Assembly: GCA_937957845.1 (NCBI GenBank)
Contig: CALGOD010000880.1
Span: 1-7,013 of the forward strand
Length of the DNA: 7,013 nt
Direction of reading: 5' to 3'
Source: an uncultured Nocardiopsis sp.
GTDB lineage: Bacteria > Actinomycetota > Actinomycetes > Streptosporangiales > Streptosporangiaceae
Each line of letters begins with the position of its first letter. Within the stretch, counting starts at the first letter, position 1. Made by a program: the position numbers and the translations under genes. The notes beneath the pieces are model-generated. The model had not been told where the DNA came from. It ran no database searches and worked only from the letters and a program-made list of their open reading frames with translations. Positions 6,167 to 7,013 of this stretch are shown here, piece after piece.

Positions 6167-6358
6167 ATGGCGCCCCGATACCTGAATGTCACTGAGTTGG
6201 CGTACGTGCGCTGGCGTGCCGGGTCCCCTGCGCACTGGCCCCGTCCACGCCGCGCGTCCCGTGTCCGCGGCTACGCGGTCCTCCGCCCTGCCGGCCCTGG
6301 CCTGGATGTACTGCACGCCACGCTGGCCGGTCTCCACCGTCTGGCGGTGGCCGGATGA
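6167..6358 (+). CDS. Uncharacterised small basic protein, first gene of a coupled chain
   Basis: This 63-residue protein is of unknown function. The ATG has GGAGG nine bases upstream. The product begins MAPRYLNVTELAYVRWRAG, then WPRPRRASRVRGYAVLRP and an amphipathic tail LDVLHATLAGLHRLAVAG. It is strongly basic in the middle and has no cysteines, signal peptide or membrane segment; it might bind nucleic acid, but no known motif supports that. Its TGA overlaps the ATG of the next gene (ATGA), so the genes are probably co-translated. Transcription should start in the AT-rich region it shares with the divergent XRE regulator. A minus-strand frame opposite is open too but has an arginine/glycine-rich translation and no ribosome site. 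Confidence 0.7.
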   Translation: MAPRYLNVTELAYVRWRAGSPAHWPRPRRASRVRGYAVLRPAGPGLDVLHATLAGLHRLAVAG

Positions 6359-6705
6359 TCCCCGACCCGCGCCCGGTGGTCCCGCCTCCGTGCGGGGAAA
6401 GCGCCCTGGACCCGAGCGCCCGGCGTCGGGTGTGCGCCGAGGAGGCCGGGCACGACGGCGAGCACGTGGCCGTGACCGGCTACCGGTGGGAAACGCCCGG
6501 GGCCGTGCTCGCCCGGCTCCAACAGACCTGGGAAAGCACCCACCGCATCGCCTGGACCGGGACGTACTGGGTGGCCACCGCACGCGACCCGCGCAGCCGC
6601 TGGCGCTCCCACGTGGAACCCACTCCCGCCCAGCTGGAGGCCGATCTTCGCCGGCACACCGGACACCCGCCGATCCCGCGCCAGAGGAGGGAGACCCCAC
6701 GGTGA
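6355..6705 (+). CDS. Uncharacterised 116-residue actinobacterial protein with C...C-GHDGEHV motif
   Basis: This protein has no assigned function. The N-terminal third carries PPCGESALDP, then RRRVCAEEAGHDGEHVAVTGYRWE (about 25-47). The Cys, Cys and two His in a short span recall the C-x(n)-C-xxxGH-x-x-HV pattern common in small actinomycete and actinophage proteins, possibly a metal site. The C-terminal part, LQQTWESTHRIAWTGTYWVATA followed by TPAQLEADLRRH, resembles a small domain with a W...I.W.G.YW.A core seen in many short actinomycete proteins encoded near XRE/DUF397 loci. It starts on an ATGA overlap with the preceding gene and ends on a GTGA overlap with the following one, placing it in the middle of a translationally coupled chain. 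Nothing indicates membrane location. Confidence 0.75.
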   Translation: MIPDPRPVVPPPCGESALDPSARRRVCAEEAGHDGEHVAVTGYRWETPGAVLARLQQTWESTHRIAWTGTYWVATARDPRSRWRSHVEPTPAQLEADLRRHTGHPPIPRQRRETPR

Positions 6706-7013
6706 CGACACGACGACGCAGGCGGCGGCCGGTCGGTCCGGGGCGTCCGCTCACCCCCGCCGAGCAGGAGGCGGTGGAACGCCAGGGTGACTACCTGGCC
6801 TGGGTCCGCACCATCCACCCCGACACCGCACCGGGACTGTTCACCCACGGCGTGTGCGGCGGCTCGCCACGCACACACCCGGAAAAGCACCACACCGCGC
6901 CCTGGGCGGGGCCCCAAAGGACTGTCCGCCCCACACCCTGCAACGCCACCGCCGCGAGCGAGCACCGGGAACGGGAGGAAACCGAGCGACGCGCCACCCG
7001 GGACAGGACCACC
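6702..7013 (+). CDS. Uncharacterised basic protein, third gene of the chain (3' end outside window)
   Basis: An open frame of 104 codons runs without a stop to the window edge. Its GTG overlaps the TGA of the 6355 gene (GTGA), and AGGAGGG stands about nine to ten bases upstream. The product starts MTTRRRRRPVGPGRPLTPAE, continues EQEAVERQGDYLAWVRTIHPD, and then TPGL-like APGLFTHGVCGG with a His-rich segment (HPEKHHTAPW), ending in a charged stretch rich in Glu and Arg. Codon third positions are GC-rich as in a real gene. The arginine run suggests nucleic-acid contact, but this is guesswork. Its full length and any C-terminal domain lie beyond the window. Minus-strand open frames over the same bases have low-complexity translations and were not accepted. 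Confidence 0.6.
   Translation, partial: MTTRRRRRRPVGPGRPLTPAEQEAVERQGDYLAWVRTIHPDTAPGLFTHGVCGGSPRTHPEKHHTAPWAGPQRTVRPTPCNATAASEHREREETERRATRDRTT

Noticed and set aside
6047..6965. Minus-strand open frames opposite the small-gene chain
   Set aside because: Translations are Arg/Gly/Pro-rich with no ribosome sites. The plus-strand genes have good ribosome sites and stop/start overlaps.

Overview
This window comes from a very GC-rich actinomycete. The codon usage is strongly GC at third positions, GTG starts are common, and there is an XRE/DUF5753 regulator paired with a DUF397 protein, a combination confined to actinobacteria. A Nocardiopsis-like or related filamentous genus is plausible, but that is only an inference from protein style. 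No rRNA, tRNA, CRISPR array, transposase or integrase is visible.

Left part (1-1854): the C-terminal DNA-binding end of a LuxR/NarL-type response regulator (+) converges on a two-gene minus-strand unit. That unit is a 43-residue protein with two CxxC knuckles (1429-1560), whose stop codon overlaps the GTG start of a PCMT-like (isoaspartyl methyltransferase-fold) methyltransferase (323-1432). The 4-base overlap suggests translational coupling. A roughly 290-base gap with no convincing gene follows.

Middle (1855-4710): a 14-TM DHA2-family (QacA/SmvA-like) drug exporter (-) and a maleylacetate reductase of the iron-alcohol-dehydrogenase fold (+) diverge from a 279-base intergenic region. That region carries two overlapping dyads, good candidates for a shared operator. 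No other aromatic ring-cleavage gene is in view, so the reductase is an orphan here.

Right part (4711-7013): a strong bidirectional-type hairpin (4872-4904) separates the reductase from a minus-strand XRE/DUF5753 regulator to DUF397 operon. Upstream of the regulator is a conspicuously AT-rich 200-base region with two TTAG-N4-CTA dyads 43 bases apart. From it a plus-strand chain of at least three small uncharacterised genes diverges (6167-6358, 6355-6705, 6702 to beyond the window end), each joined to the next by a 4-base stop/start overlap. This looks like a small accessory cassette under control of the XRE/DUF397 pair. The two least-described elements are the CxxC/methyltransferase pair and this three-gene chain.
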